Program-made: the position numbers and the translations under genes | Assembly (NCBI GenBank): GCA_913057785.1 | Contig: CAJXPD010000002.1 | Span: forward strand, 1-64,000 | Length of the DNA: 64,000 nucleotides | Direction: 5' to 3' | DNA from: an uncultured Lewinella sp. | GTDB lineage: Bacteria > Bacteroidota > Bacteroidia > Chitinophagales > Saprospiraceae | The notes under the pieces: model-generated | The model's database searches: none | The model's input: only the letters and a program-made list of their open reading frames with translations | Told to the model about the DNA's origin: nothing | In this document: in pieces, positions 1 through 8,691 of the stretch | Layout of the letters: each line of letters opens with the position of its first letter | Numbering within the stretch: position 1 is the first letter of the stretch

Positions 1-2
1 CA

Positions 3-62
3 TACCTGGAAGGTACGGCGAGGCTTTTTAACGTGGACCAGGACAAAATTTGCCGTTCGTAG
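3..62 (+). pseudogene. possible transposase remnant (HTH fragment)
   Basis: The frame open from the left edge reads a short peptide with a helix-turn-helix-like stretch, ARLFNVDQDKICR, before a stop at 60-62. This resembles the HTH of IS1-type and related transposases. It lies 14 bases before a terminal-repeat-like sequence (77-90), which supports an insertion-sequence remnant. Only 19 residues are visible, so the family is uncertain. The minus strand is also open here, from an ATG at 86, and could be the real coding strand. Confidence 0.3.
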
Positions 63-90
63 CCGATTGATGGAATTTTAAACATACTCT
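54..90. mobile_element. insertion-sequence-like end with terminal repeat AGAGTATGTTTAAA
   Basis: Read on the minus strand from 90, the sequence starts AGAGTATGTTTAAA and continues through ATCAATCGGCTAC. The same start and the same inner block occur at 25542-25579 in the MITE-like element. The shared stretch of about 36 bases with few mismatches suggests this is the outer end of the parental insertion sequence, whose body lies to the left of the window. Confidence 0.5.
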
Positions 91-327
91 AAACCAAACC
101 TCTCCGTCCACATGCCTTCTATATCCGTTAATTCCCTATAAATACGCCTTGAAGCCGTATTCACCTACTGGGATGCAACCCTTGTCGATTATCCTTGTCT
201 ATAGACATAGAAACTTGTTTCTTCAGGATTAGTTATCCATGTAGCAAAGACCGAAGACACTCATTATCACAAGACTATAGTTTTTGCTTCATGTCTTTTA
301 AACCAGGCCATCCTGACCCAAGAAGGC
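91..327. other. intergenic region upstream of the sigma factor gene
   Basis: I see no convincing gene here. A TATAGTTTTTG stretch at 276-286 resembles a Bacteroidota -7 promoter element (TAnnTTTG) and would give a leader of about 35-60 bases for the sigma factor gene. No terminator or RNA gene was recognised. Confidence 0.3.
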
Positions 328-957
328 TTGAATAGATGGAATTTGGACATGATACCTAAAAGAAAAATCAGCTCAACATCAAAACCCGAGTTAAAAAAGT
401 TGGATTACATAAGTACACATCGGGATATCGTTGAGGAATGTAAACGGGGAAATCGCCAGGCTCAATTTGAGCTTTACCGACTATATGCCAAGGGTATGTA
501 CAATATCTGCTTGCGCATGGTAGGCAGAGAAAACGATGCGGAAGACCTGTTACAAAACTCCTTCATCGATGTCTTTAGCAAACTACATACTTTCCGCTAC
601 CAATCCTCCATTGGAGCTTGGATTAAGCGAATTGTAGTAAATAATTGCATCAACTTCCTAAAGCGGAAGCGGATATATTTTGAAGACTTAAATAATGCCT
701 ACGAGTATGAGTTTTCCCACCAAGAAGAAGACTTAGGAGGTGGGAAGGTCAACGTGGATGCCATCAAGCAAGCACTATACCAGCTTCCTGATGGTTACCG
801 GGTGGTATTTTCCTTATATTCGTTGGAAGGCTATGATCACAAAGAAATCGCTCAGATCTTGAATGTGACCGAAGCTACTTCCAAATCACAGTATAGTAGA
901 GCGAAGAAGAAACTGAAAGAATTATTGAAGAACAAATCTTTACTTTCAAACTATTAA
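328..957 (+). CDS. RNA polymerase ECF-type sigma factor
   Basis: This is a sigma-70 family extracytoplasmic-function sigma factor that would direct RNA polymerase to a stress or envelope regulon. Region 2 spans roughly residues 45-115 (AEDLLQNSFIDVFSKL and the following IKRIVVNNCINFLKR). Region 4 spans about 148-200 (YQLPDGYRVVF, then the helix-turn-helix YDHKEIAQILNVTEATSKSQ). The length of 209 residues is normal. The start here is TTG at 328; an ATG at 349 is an equally good start. The next gene encodes a membrane protein of anti-sigma-like architecture, so the usual sigma/anti-sigma pairing is likely. The regulon is unknown. Confidence 0.9.
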   Translation: MNRWNLDMIPKRKISSTSKPELKKLDYISTHRDIVEECKRGNRQAQFELYRLYAKGMYNICLRMVGRENDAEDLLQNSFIDVFSKLHTFRYQSSIGAWIKRIVVNNCINFLKRKRIYFEDLNNAYEYEFSHQEEDLGGGKVNVDAIKQALYQLPDGYRVVFSLYSLEGYDHKEIAQILNVTEATSKSQYSRAKKKLKELLKNKSLLSNY

Positions 958-1004
958 ACTGATCAGAAGGATACTAAAATCTTTCCAGATCTTATTATAG
1001 AGAT

Positions 1005-1574
1005 ATGCACCAAGATAGCCTCGAAAAATTTATCCAAGATAACCGGGAGTCATTTGATGACGCCTACCCCAGCCTCAAGAGCTGGGCGGTGATCGAGCAG
1101 TCTTTAACGGAGCAAAAAGTTAAGCAATTAACGAGCAGGCGATTATTGAAGATTGCTGCTGCCGTCCTCCTTATCTTTACCGCTGGAGGGTTAATTGGCA
1201 GTTACCTCACACAGGCCACACAGGCTCCCCCTAGCGTTCTAGCTACCATACTTCCGGATATCTCTCCTGAGTTGGTTGCCCTAGAACAACACTACCTCGA
1301 ACAAATAGAAGAAAAATCTGCACAATTAGCTAGCTTCCCTCAAGATCAAGAGGTAGTCGGAGATCTCCAATTCATAGATGAAGCCATGGAAGAGCTACGA
1401 CTAGAATTAGAGGTGGCACCGAAAGGCGCCGAAGAACAGATCATAACCAATTTGATCCGTAGTTATCAAATTAAGGTTAAGATCCTTGAGCGGGTTTTGG
1501 AACGAATCGGTTCTGAGACGCCCAACACGGAGCCAGTAGTCAAAAAGAAGAAAAGTAATGAAATTAGTATCTAG
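1005..1574 (+). CDS. membrane protein, probable anti-sigma factor
   Basis: I do not recognise a named family. The protein has a cytoplasmic N-terminal part of about 45 residues, one transmembrane segment (about residues 47-67, IAAAVLLIFTAGGLIGSYL), and a periplasmic acidic, helix-rich part. That topology and its place directly after an ECF sigma gene fit an anti-sigma factor. No zinc-binding ZAS motif is visible, so the role is inferred from context. Its end overlaps the next gene by 17 bases, suggesting translational coupling. Confidence 0.55.
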   Translation: MHQDSLEKFIQDNRESFDDAYPSLKSWAVIEQSLTEQKVKQLTSRRLLKIAAAVLLIFTAGGLIGSYLTQATQAPPSVLATILPDISPELVALEQHYLEQIEEKSAQLASFPQDQEVVGDLQFIDEAMEELRLELEVAPKGAEEQIITNLIRSYQIKVKILERVLERIGSETPNTEPVVKKKKSNEISI

Positions 1575-2739
1575 GCAACACGGGAATACTCGAGAAGTTA
1601 CTTTCCCTGGTCTGACCATGGTCCCCAGAGTAGCTTGGTTGCTATTGATCGTTCTGCTGGGTGCCGCCGGAGTACCTTCCGATGAAGAAGAAGGCAGAAG
1701 AGAATTCACTAAAACGATCAAGAAGGAGTTCGATATCAGTCTTGACGGAACGGTCGAGGTGTTAACGAAATACGGGAAGGTTGAAGTGAATACCTGGGAT
1801 CGTAGTCGTGTAAAGATCGAAGTTCAAATGGTGGTTCGCACCTTAAATGAGACTTCTGCTCAGGAGGTGTTTGAGCGCATTAATGTAGACTTCACCAATA
1901 GCCCGAACTATGTAAAAGCCGCTACCAATATCTCAACCAATAAAGATTGGTGGGCCGGATGGGGAGACAACAAGACGGATTATACGATCAATTATGAGAT
2001 CTATATGCCCGCCAGTATTCACCTGGAGCTTGATACCAAACATTGCGATGTTCTTGTAGGAGAGTTAGAGGAAAGCGCCACGGTGGAGATGAAGTATGGC
2101 AATTTCCAGTTTGCCGGCTTGGATGAAGAAACTGAACTGAATCTGGCCTTTTGTAACGGACGGATCGACAAAGCGAAATACATCGACGCGAATCTTAATC
2201 ACTGCACGCTCAAGTTATCTACGGCAGAGGAGGTCAATATCTCTTCCCGTTACAGTAACCTTTCCATAGATGATGCGCAAGATGTACGAGTGGATTCCAA
2301 ATACGACAACTATAAGTTAGGACAAGTCGCAAACTTCAGAAATAGTGGCCAATACGATAATATAGAAATTGTCGAAGCCTCAAATGTTTTTGTTGACTCT
2401 AAATATTCAATAGTTACCGCCTCTACTGTAGCCAAGCAGCTAGATGTAGAACTAGATAATGGAGGCCTGGTAATCTCACGCATGGCCAAAGGATTTTCAG
2501 CGGTAAATCTCCTAGGCAGATTCACTGACTTTCAGGTAGGTGTAGAAGCAGGAGCACAGTACAAACTAGATGCCCTGGCTGATTATGCCGGAATTGGTTA
2601 TCCGAAGAGTATGACTGTTACTTATGAGAAGGCAAAATCTACCACTCACGAAGTAATGGGTCATGAAGGAAACAAAGCTGGTGAAGCCTTGATCAAAGCC
2701 CGATTAAATTACGGGGCGCTAAAGGTCAAGCACAACTAG
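1558..2739 (+). CDS. exported DUF4097-like putative adhesin-type protein
   Basis: This is an exported protein of about 390 residues. The hydrophobic signal core is VAWLLLIVLLGAAG; the better start for a signal peptide is ATG at 1618, while ATG at 1558 overlaps the preceding stop and gives a long basic leader. The mature part is made of repeated short beta strands (KYGKVEVNTWDR, KYGNFQF, RYSNLSI, KYDNYKL, QYDNIEI, KYSIVTA), typical of the beta-helical DUF4097/DUF2807 putative adhesin families. With the sigma and anti-sigma genes it forms a likely operon, so it may be part of an envelope-stress module. The molecular function is unknown. Confidence 0.65.
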   Translation: MKLVSRQHGNTREVTFPGLTMVPRVAWLLLIVLLGAAGVPSDEEEGRREFTKTIKKEFDISLDGTVEVLTKYGKVEVNTWDRSRVKIEVQMVVRTLNETSAQEVFERINVDFTNSPNYVKAATNISTNKDWWAGWGDNKTDYTINYEIYMPASIHLELDTKHCDVLVGELEESATVEMKYGNFQFAGLDEETELNLAFCNGRIDKAKYIDANLNHCTLKLSTAEEVNISSRYSNLSIDDAQDVRVDSKYDNYKLGQVANFRNSGQYDNIEIVEASNVFVDSKYSIVTASTVAKQLDVELDNGGLVISRMAKGFSAVNLLGRFTDFQVGVEAGAQYKLDALADYAGIGYPKSMTVTYEKAKSTTHEVMGHEGNKAGEALIKARLNYGALKVKHN

Positions 2740-2742
2740 CCA

Positions 2743-2764
2743 AGCCACCCAGACGTGGCTTTTA
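2743..2764 (+). terminator. hairpin terminator after the sigma operon
   Basis: AGCCAC (2743-2748) pairs with GTGGCT (2755-2760) and is followed by TTTA. It is a short intrinsic-terminator-like hairpin directly after the stop at 2739. Confidence 0.5.
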
Positions 2765-2806
2765 GTTAAGCATTTTATACTAATCCAATTTTATATTAAG
2801 GGTAAG

Positions 2807-2834
2807 CCACTCGTTTTTGCGGGTGGTTTTTTCT
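2807..2834 (+). terminator. intrinsic terminator
   Basis: CCACTCG (2807-2813) pairs with CGGGTGG (2820-2826, one G-T pair) and is followed by a T-rich run to 2834. It is stronger than the hairpin at 2743 and separates the sigma operon from the MBL gene. Confidence 0.7.
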
Positions 2835-2883
2835 TTATATATTGAGTACTTCTCTCAATAGAGCTGACACAATAAGCAACAAC

Positions 2884-4290
2884 ATGACTGTACAATTCTG
2901 TGGTGCCGCACGCGAAGTGACCGGAAGTTGCCATTTGATTACCCTTAGTGATGGCTATAAGATTCTATTGGATTGTGGACTTTACCAAGGCTATAGCAGC
3001 CATATGAAGGACTTCAATGAAACCTTCTTATTCAAACCTGAAGAAATTAACTGCCTGATCCTTTCCCACGCCCACATCGATCATTCCGGGCGTATCCCCA
3101 AGTTGGTCAAGGAGGGCTTTTCTGGCTGTATCCATAGCACGCACGCCACGCGCAGCTTATGCTCTATCATGTTGTTAGATAGTGCGATGATACAGACAAG
3201 AGATGCTGAGTACTTCAACAAAAGGATGAAAAAAAAGGGAAAGAAGTTTGAAGTGAGAGAGCCTTTGTACAAAGCCGAGCATGCGCATCAGACCATGAAG
3301 CAGTTCGTCAGCTATGCTTATGATCGCTGGTTTCAAATTCATGAGGGAGTAGAGGTATTATTCCGAGATGCAGGGCATATTCTTGGAAGTGCGAGCGTAA
3401 CATTGAAAATTCGTGAAAATGGTCGGACCAGGATGATTGGATTCACCGGAGATATAGGTCGCCCAAATAGACCTATCCTACGTGATCCAATTCCCATGCC
3501 GGAAGTAGAATATCTTATTTGTGAATCTACTTATGGAGATAAGGATCACATGGCCGCTCCTTCGGAGATAGAACGTTTTCTTGAGATTATAAAAGAGACT
3601 TGTGTAGAGAAGAAAGGGAAATTACTAATCCCTGCCTTTAGTGTCGGTAGAACCCAGGAGATCGTATACATGTTGGATCAATTAGAAACGAAAGGAAGAT
3701 TACCACATATTCCCGTTTATGTAGACAGCCCACTTGCCGTCAATGCTACTACGATCTTCGGTGCTCATCCAGAGTGTTTCGACAACCAGTTACATGAGTA
3801 TATGCTCGTGGATGATAACCCATTCGGATTTAATGCCTTGGAGTATGTCAAATCCGTAGAAGTCTCGAAACAACTCAACCATACTACGGAGCCTTGCATC
3901 ATTATCAGTGCCTCTGGCATGATGAACGCAGGTCGGGTGAAGCATCATCTTTACAACAGTATGGATAAGAAGCGGAATACTATCTTGATTGTAGGTTACT
4001 GCTCTCCGAATACACCGGGAGGAAAGCTTCGTGCGGGAGCCGAAGAACTTAGGCTCTTTGGAGACCTCAAGCCGGTTAATGCAGATGTCGAAATCATGGA
4101 TTCCTTCTCTGCTCATGCCGATCGAAATGAAATGGTCGACTTCATTCACAATCAACGCGGCCACTTGAAAAAACTATTCTTGGTACATGGTGTGCTAGAC
4201 CGCCAAGAAAGCTTCCAGGAGATGTTGGGAGAAAATGGTTTTAGGCAAGTAGAGATTCCAACCTTAGGTCAAGTTTTTGAATTAAAGTAG
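2884..4290 (+). CDS. MBL-fold beta-CASP hydrolase (RNA-processing exonuclease-like)
   Basis: This is a metallo-beta-lactamase-fold protein with a beta-CASP domain, the family of CPSF73-like RNA nucleases (often annotated YsH1/RNA specificity factor). The zinc motif SHAHIDHSGRIP is near residues 60-70, further ligands are in RDAGHILGSAS and FTGDIG, and beta-CASP features include IPAFSVGRTQE, the ISASGMMNAGR block and the C-terminal SFSAHADR and LVHG. The length of 468 residues is normal. I chose ATG at 2884 because a TTG at 2842 would lie just behind the terminator tail and the family usually begins at MTVQFCGAAREVTGS. RNA is the expected substrate but is not proven by sequence. Confidence 0.85.
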   Translation: MTVQFCGAAREVTGSCHLITLSDGYKILLDCGLYQGYSSHMKDFNETFLFKPEEINCLILSHAHIDHSGRIPKLVKEGFSGCIHSTHATRSLCSIMLLDSAMIQTRDAEYFNKRMKKKGKKFEVREPLYKAEHAHQTMKQFVSYAYDRWFQIHEGVEVLFRDAGHILGSASVTLKIRENGRTRMIGFTGDIGRPNRPILRDPIPMPEVEYLICESTYGDKDHMAAPSEIERFLEIIKETCVEKKGKLLIPAFSVGRTQEIVYMLDQLETKGRLPHIPVYVDSPLAVNATTIFGAHPECFDNQLHEYMLVDDNPFGFNALEYVKSVEVSKQLNHTTEPCIIISASGMMNAGRVKHHLYNSMDKKRNTILIVGYCSPNTPGGKLRAGAEELRLFGDLKPVNADVEIMDSFSAHADRNEMVDFIHNQRGHLKKLFLVHGVLDRQESFQEMLGENGFRQVEIPTLGQVFELK

Positions 4291-4334
4291 AACAGGAAAG
4301 ATGTTAGGGAATAGAACAAATAAGAGATAAACCT

Positions 4335-5480
4335 ATGTCTGGTTTGTTCGGTACCATCACGCTTATCTTTTTGTCCATTGGATGTGCCCAAGGGGTATTC
4401 TTTGGAATCCAGCTACTGGCCACTAGATCCAATCCTTCTAAAAATAGATTTCTAGCCTGTCTCTTGCTTCTTTTCTCCTATCGCTTATTCAATCAAATCC
4501 TGCTCTTTTTTGGGATTGGGAAATATGATTGGTGGTATCATTCTACCCTTGAGTTGAGTTGGAGCTACGGGGCTTTAATCTTCCTTTATGTCAAGGCCAG
4601 CGCCAAGACCTCCTATACATTTTCGCAAAGCGATCGACTGCTGTTTATCCCGGTCGTGCTTCAGATAATTTTGAGCATTTTCGTCAGGTCCCAGAACTTC
4701 TTCTGGGATGGGACACGCGAGAGTTTATCCTGGCTGGGCTATTGGGGCTATGTGCTTTGGATGAATTATTCTACCGTCCCTTTCATCGCTTCCCTACTCA
4801 TTCTCTACTACCTGAAGCAAGCTCAAGATTGCCTGGTATCAATTGACCCTAACGAAAGGAATCCTAAACCCTACCAGTTTACCAAAAAACTACTGACTAA
4901 TACTAGAAGGTTCTATATTATAGTAGTGGCCATTTACCTTTTGGATTTCTTATTAATCCGCTTGGTGAATCAAGAAGCCTACTATTACTTCAATCGTTTT
5001 TATTACAATCCGTTTTTGATCAGCATTTCTATATTGACTTATGTTTTGAGCTTTGAAGGTTACAAACAAAGAAAAATAAGCTTGATTAATCCTAAGCCAC
5101 AACTCAAGCAAAAGGATAGGAAAGTCCTAGAAGAGATTGCCAAAAAATTAGATCAGTTGATGAGTACGCAGCAACCTTTCAAGAACCCCAACCTCTCCTT
5201 GGACGAGCTCGCCAAAATGCTAGGAACCAAACCTTACCTCCTGAGTCAAACCCTCAAGTTTATTCACAACACCTCTTTTTATCCATACATTACTCAGTTT
5301 CGCATAGAAGCGTTTAAAGCACTCCTATTGGATCCAAAACACACCCAATTTTCCTTACTGGGCTTGGCCTATAGTGCTGGCTTCAATTCTAAGTCTTCCT
5401 TCAATCGAGCCATTAAAAAACACTATCAAGTTACCCCCAGCGAATTTCGGCGGCGCTTGCTGAAAGAAATGGGGCAATAA
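4335..5480 (+). CDS. membrane-anchored AraC-family transcriptional regulator
   Basis: The N-terminal 240 residues contain about six to seven hydrophobic segments, and the C-terminal 100 residues form an AraC-type double helix-turn-helix (SLDELAKMLGTKPYLLSQTLK and LLGLAYSAGFNSKSSFNRAIKKHYQVTPSEFRR). This 7TM-plus-AraC architecture is common in Bacteroidota and suggests a membrane sensor that acts on DNA directly. The ligand is unknown. It lies 31 bases before the downstream hydrolase reading frame and may regulate it. Confidence 0.88.
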   Translation: MSGLFGTITLIFLSIGCAQGVFFGIQLLATRSNPSKNRFLACLLLLFSYRLFNQILLFFGIGKYDWWYHSTLELSWSYGALIFLYVKASAKTSYTFSQSDRLLFIPVVLQIILSIFVRSQNFFWDGTRESLSWLGYWGYVLWMNYSTVPFIASLLILYYLKQAQDCLVSIDPNERNPKPYQFTKKLLTNTRRFYIIVVAIYLLDFLLIRLVNQEAYYYFNRFYYNPFLISISILTYVLSFEGYKQRKISLINPKPQLKQKDRKVLEEIAKKLDQLMSTQQPFKNPNLSLDELAKMLGTKPYLLSQTLKFIHNTSFYPYITQFRIEAFKALLLDPKHTQFSLLGLAYSAGFNSKSSFNRAIKKHYQVTPSEFRRRLLKEMGQ

Positions 5481-5550
5481 AAGGTGCCAATGAGCTTATT
5501 GACACGTTCAAGTGGGGAAATATGTAGAGCTTGCCGAAAAAATCACCGAG

Positions 5551-7044
5551 ATGAAACAATTCGTAATTGCTTTCGCATGGACAGGGCTATTTGTGCTCTT
5601 TAACTCCTGTTCAAGAATTCCAGACGTATCGAGCAACACTGCTAGATTTATTGAAAACAAGAAAGGCCCCGTTGATATACCCAAAGGACAATCTTATCGC
5701 TTTGGCTACTTAGAGGTACCGGAAAACCGCCAGAACCCGAACTCCAATCGGATTCAACTGCCCGTTTACATTTTCAAAAGCCGCAACCCTAACCCTAAAC
5801 CTGATCCGATTATCTATACCGTTGGAGGTCCCGGATATTCCACTATGCCCTCTGCTCCTTATATGGAGTATTATCAATACTTAGATGATCGAGATTTCAT
5901 TTTGATAGAACAAAGAGGAAATTACTATGCTAAGCCCCACCTGGGTTGTCCAGAGTGGGCTAAGGCAAGGTACCTAGCCCAATTACCCACTACTAGTCCG
6001 ACTGAAGCCGATAGCCTAAGAAAGCAGGCTGCCCTGGCTTGCAGAGGCCGACTCAAACAGGAAGGAATCGATCTAAATGGCTACCATACCATTGAGAGTG
6101 CTGCCGATATTGCCGACCTAATTAAGGTACTTGGGATTGAAGCGTATAACCTTTTGACTATCTCCTATAGTACCAAAATAGCCCAAGTCCTGATGCGTGA
6201 TCATCCCAAAGGCATTCGAAGTGTAGTAATGGATTCTCCACTGCCATTAGAGGTGAGTTACGATGAAGAAAGTGTTCAAAATCTACTAGAAACACTTGAC
6301 CAAGTACTTTCGGAATGCGAAAATTCTACCCCCTGTAATCAGGCCTTTCCTAATCTCAAGAAGCGTTTCTACGACTACCTAGAAGCAATTACAGTCGATC
6401 CCCTAGAAGTACTAGTCAAGAACTCAGAAACCGGAAAGCAGGAGGCCTTTCGTGTTCAAGGGAAGGAGATTGCTTTATTGTTCTCGACCATATCAAGTGA
6501 TGATATTCCCACCGTACCGCTAGCTATCCAAAACCTAATGGACGGAGATCAAACTGTGTTAAAGGAATTCCTTAGTTCCCGTTTAGAAGCCCCTGGGGAC
6601 GGTTCTGGCATTGGGATGAGATTATCGGTATGGTGTGCAGAGGAGTATCCATTTGCTTCTCAGCAAACAATTAAAGAGGAAACGAATAGATACCCGATAA
6701 CTAAAGGCTTATCCCCGGAAACCTATTCAGCTACAGTCTGCAATACATGGAAGGTAAATATGCAGCCTGCCACGGAAAATGTGGCCATCACGAGCGACAT
6801 ACCCGTATTACTCATGAGTGGGGAATTTGATAGCGATACGCCTCCAAAATGGGCTAGTCAAATGCGTCCTAACTTCAGCAATAGTTTCCATTTGGTGTTC
6901 CCAGGTTGGAGACATACGGTGACGACCTATTGGAGCAAGCCCTGTGGAATGGAGTCGGCCAATGCTTTCTTCAATGATCCTTCTTCAGAACCCAGGCTAG
7001 ATTGTTTTACCAAAATTAAGGCACCAAATTTTCAACTCCAGTAG
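5551..7044 (+). CDS. alpha/beta-hydrolase lipoprotein, TAP/prolyl-aminopeptidase-like
   Basis: This is an exported alpha/beta hydrolase of the tripeptidyl-aminopeptidase type. The N-terminus has a lipoprotein signal with cysteine in FNSC; ATG at 5551 gives a compact signal peptide, whereas the frame opens upstream from GTG at 5512. GGPGYS forms the oxyanion region, the acid is probably in SGEFDSDTPP, and the histidine is in GWRHTV. The nucleophile elbow reads TISYST instead of the usual GGSYGT, so the serine is kept but both flanking glycines are replaced. It should cleave N-terminal residues from peptides in the periplasm or at the outer membrane, but the odd elbow makes activity uncertain. 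Confidence 0.8.
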   Translation: MKQFVIAFAWTGLFVLFNSCSRIPDVSSNTARFIENKKGPVDIPKGQSYRFGYLEVPENRQNPNSNRIQLPVYIFKSRNPNPKPDPIIYTVGGPGYSTMPSAPYMEYYQYLDDRDFILIEQRGNYYAKPHLGCPEWAKARYLAQLPTTSPTEADSLRKQAALACRGRLKQEGIDLNGYHTIESAADIADLIKVLGIEAYNLLTISYSTKIAQVLMRDHPKGIRSVVMDSPLPLEVSYDEESVQNLLETLDQVLSECENSTPCNQAFPNLKKRFYDYLEAITVDPLEVLVKNSETGKQEAFRVQGKEIALLFSTISSDDIPTVPLAIQNLMDGDQTVLKEFLSSRLEAPGDGSGIGMRLSVWCAEEYPFASQQTIKEETNRYPITKGLSPETYSATVCNTWKVNMQPATENVAITSDIPVLLMSGEFDSDTPPKWASQMRPNFSNSFHLVFPGWRHTVTTYWSKPCGMESANAFFNDPSSEPRLDCFTKIKAPNFQLQ

Positions 7045-7058
7045 AAGCTCTTCCAAGT

Positions 7059-7105
7059 CCTAGAAGACTTGCTTGTTGTCGAGGCAAGTCTTCTAGGTCG
7101 ATTTT
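7059..7105. terminator. bidirectional terminator between convergent genes
   Basis: A perfect 14-bp stem, CCTAGAAGACTTGC (7059-7072) with GCAAGTCTTCTAGG (7084-7097), encloses an 11-base loop and is followed by ATTTT. It lies between the convergent hydrolase and SDR genes and can serve both. Confidence 0.8.
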
Positions 7106-7123
7106 AAAAAACGCTAACATTAT

Positions 7124-7927
7124 TTAAACCCCCAATCGCTTTCTCCAGTAATCAGCAATCATACTCAGCACTCGTTTCCTTGACAGGAACTTGAATAATA
7201 TAAGTTGGAATCTTCTTCCTGTCACAATATAATGCTTGCCCGCTAGAAAGGCATCCAAGCCGAGTTGGGCTACTTCATCTGAGGACATCAATTTTGCTTG
7301 GGAATTGTCAACCCCAGATTCATTAGCCACCGTTGCAAAATTGCTGGCTGTTCCACCAGGACAGAGGCAAAACACCTTGATATTCGTTTCGGATAACTCA
7401 CCTACTAAGCCCTCAGTGAAGTTCAAAACAAAACTCTTAGTAGCCGCATAGACTGAGCTATAGGGTACGGGAATAAAGGAAGCTGTGGAGCCCACATTGA
7501 TGATCCCTGCTGCTGGTTTTTCTCTAAAATCCTCCACGTACAAATGACAGAGTTCCATTAGGCTCGTCACATTCAGCTGAATCATTTTGACATACTCTTC
7601 CAACGAAAAGTCCTCAAACTTCCCCCACTTGCCATAGCCTGCATTGTTTACCAAGAGATCGATGTCAATTTGGTCTTTCTGTAGCTGCTCATACAATTCC
7701 GAAGCCGCATTCAGTTGACTAAGATCCTTTTGATAGACATGGACACTGACCTGCTTCGTATTTTGAATATCGTTAGCAATCTCCTCCAACTTAGCCTGCG
7801 TCCTTGCTACAAGAACCAGATGCGCCCCTTTCGACGCCAATAGATAAGCGAAGGACTTACCAATACCAGATGATGCGCCCGTTACCAATGCCGTTTTATC
7901 CTTTAGATTCATTTGTTTTTTCAACAA
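7124..7927 (-). CDS. SDR-family NAD(P)-dependent oxidoreductase
   Basis: This is a short-chain dehydrogenase/reductase. The Rossmann glycine motif TGASSGIG is near residue 17, NNAG near 90, the catalytic serine in NVGSTASF, and the YxxxK pair in YAATK. The length of 267 residues is typical of the DltE/YdfG-like subgroup. The substrate cannot be told from sequence. It lies 48 bases downstream of a Crp-type regulator on the same strand, so the two probably form one transcription unit. Confidence 0.9.
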   Translation of the reverse strand: MLKKQMNLKDKTALVTGASSGIGKSFAYLLASKGAHLVLVARTQAKLEEIANDIQNTKQVSVHVYQKDLSQLNAASELYEQLQKDQIDIDLLVNNAGYGKWGKFEDFSLEEYVKMIQLNVTSLMELCHLYVEDFREKPAAGIINVGSTASFIPVPYSSVYAATKSFVLNFTEGLVGELSETNIKVFCLCPGGTASNFATVANESGVDNSQAKLMSSDEVAQLGLDAFLAGKHYIVTGRRFQLILFKFLSRKRVLSMIADYWRKRLGV

Positions 7928-7975
7928 TGATAAGGCCTAGGCATGAGTAAAACCTTGCCATTTAGCAAGAAAAGG

Positions 7976-8551
7976 CTAGTTCGCAATTTTTAACCTACTT
8001 AAAGTAAAGGGAGAAATGCCAAGAAAAGAAGCAATTTGGTAGCGAGGTGCATACAGGGCAGCTTGATCATACCTTTCCAAAAAGAGTTGATAAGCTTCTT
8101 GGGCAGTGCTGTTGGCTAGCTTTCTTTGAAAGTTCACCTTTTCTAATAAGAGATTGGAAATGTAGTTTTGCTCGAAGTAGGCCCAATGTTCAATACGATC
8201 CAGCAATGTGTTTTGGGCGATCTTGTTTAGAACGAGTATCTGACAATCTTGGATAGCTTCTATTAAGCGTTGGCTCCTGACCCCTGTTCTAAAGCTATTC
8301 AGATCGGTACAGAAGGAATTTTCCTGGAAAAAGCCTGAAGTGATTTCTTTTCCTTCCTCATCATAGTAATAGCTTCTCATTAAGCCGCTCTGAATGTAAC
8401 AGATGGCCTGATTTTGTTCTCCGCTGCGCATCAGAAAACCTCCCTTTTTCAACCGCTGTGGAACCAGATGACCTTCAAGTAGTTTTTGATCCTCAGGGCC
8501 TAGAGAAATGTAGGGCAGAATTTTATCGATCACTTTTTCTATGGAAGGCAT
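7976..8551 (-). CDS. Crp/Fnr-family transcriptional regulator
   Basis: This protein has a cyclic-nucleotide-binding beta-roll domain (about residues 15-125, with IQSGLMRSYYYDEEGKE) and a short C-terminal helix-turn-helix (YQIASFLGISPFTLSRLK). The length of 191 residues is typical of Bacteroidota Crp-like regulators, which often lack the residues needed for cAMP. It probably controls itself and the downstream SDR gene; the promoter just upstream carries two identical palindromic motifs. Confidence 0.88.
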   Translation of the reverse strand: MPSIEKVIDKILPYISLGPEDQKLLEGHLVPQRLKKGGFLMRSGEQNQAICYIQSGLMRSYYYDEEGKEITSGFFQENSFCTDLNSFRTGVRSQRLIEAIQDCQILVLNKIAQNTLLDRIEHWAYFEQNYISNLLLEKVNFQRKLANSTAQEAYQLFLERYDQAALYAPRYQIASFLGISPFTLSRLKIAN

Positions 8552-8594
8552 GCATTCGAATTTTAGAGTATGAACGGATTAAACACTCCTCAAT

Positions 8595-8625
8595 TATCGA
8601 TAGCAAAAGTATGAATATCGATAGC
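8595..8625 (-). promoter_or_regulatory. promoter with paired TATCGATAGC operators
   Basis: On the plus strand, TATCGATAGC occurs at 8595-8604 and again at 8616-8625, exactly 21 bases apart; each contains the palindrome TATCGATA. On the minus strand a -7-like element TACTTTTG lies between them (8604-8611). The arrangement suggests an operator overlapping the promoter of the Crp-type regulator gene. Confidence 0.5.
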
Positions 8626-8691
8626 ACATTGTTGGATTGCCATTAGGTAGGGAGAGCGGTTGAAATATTCCGACCACCTACCTTAACGACC

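Noticed and set aside
1407-1721. Minus-strand frame across the anti-sigma and DUF4097-like genes
   Set aside because: It overlaps two plausible plus-strand genes and has no start context or motif of its own.
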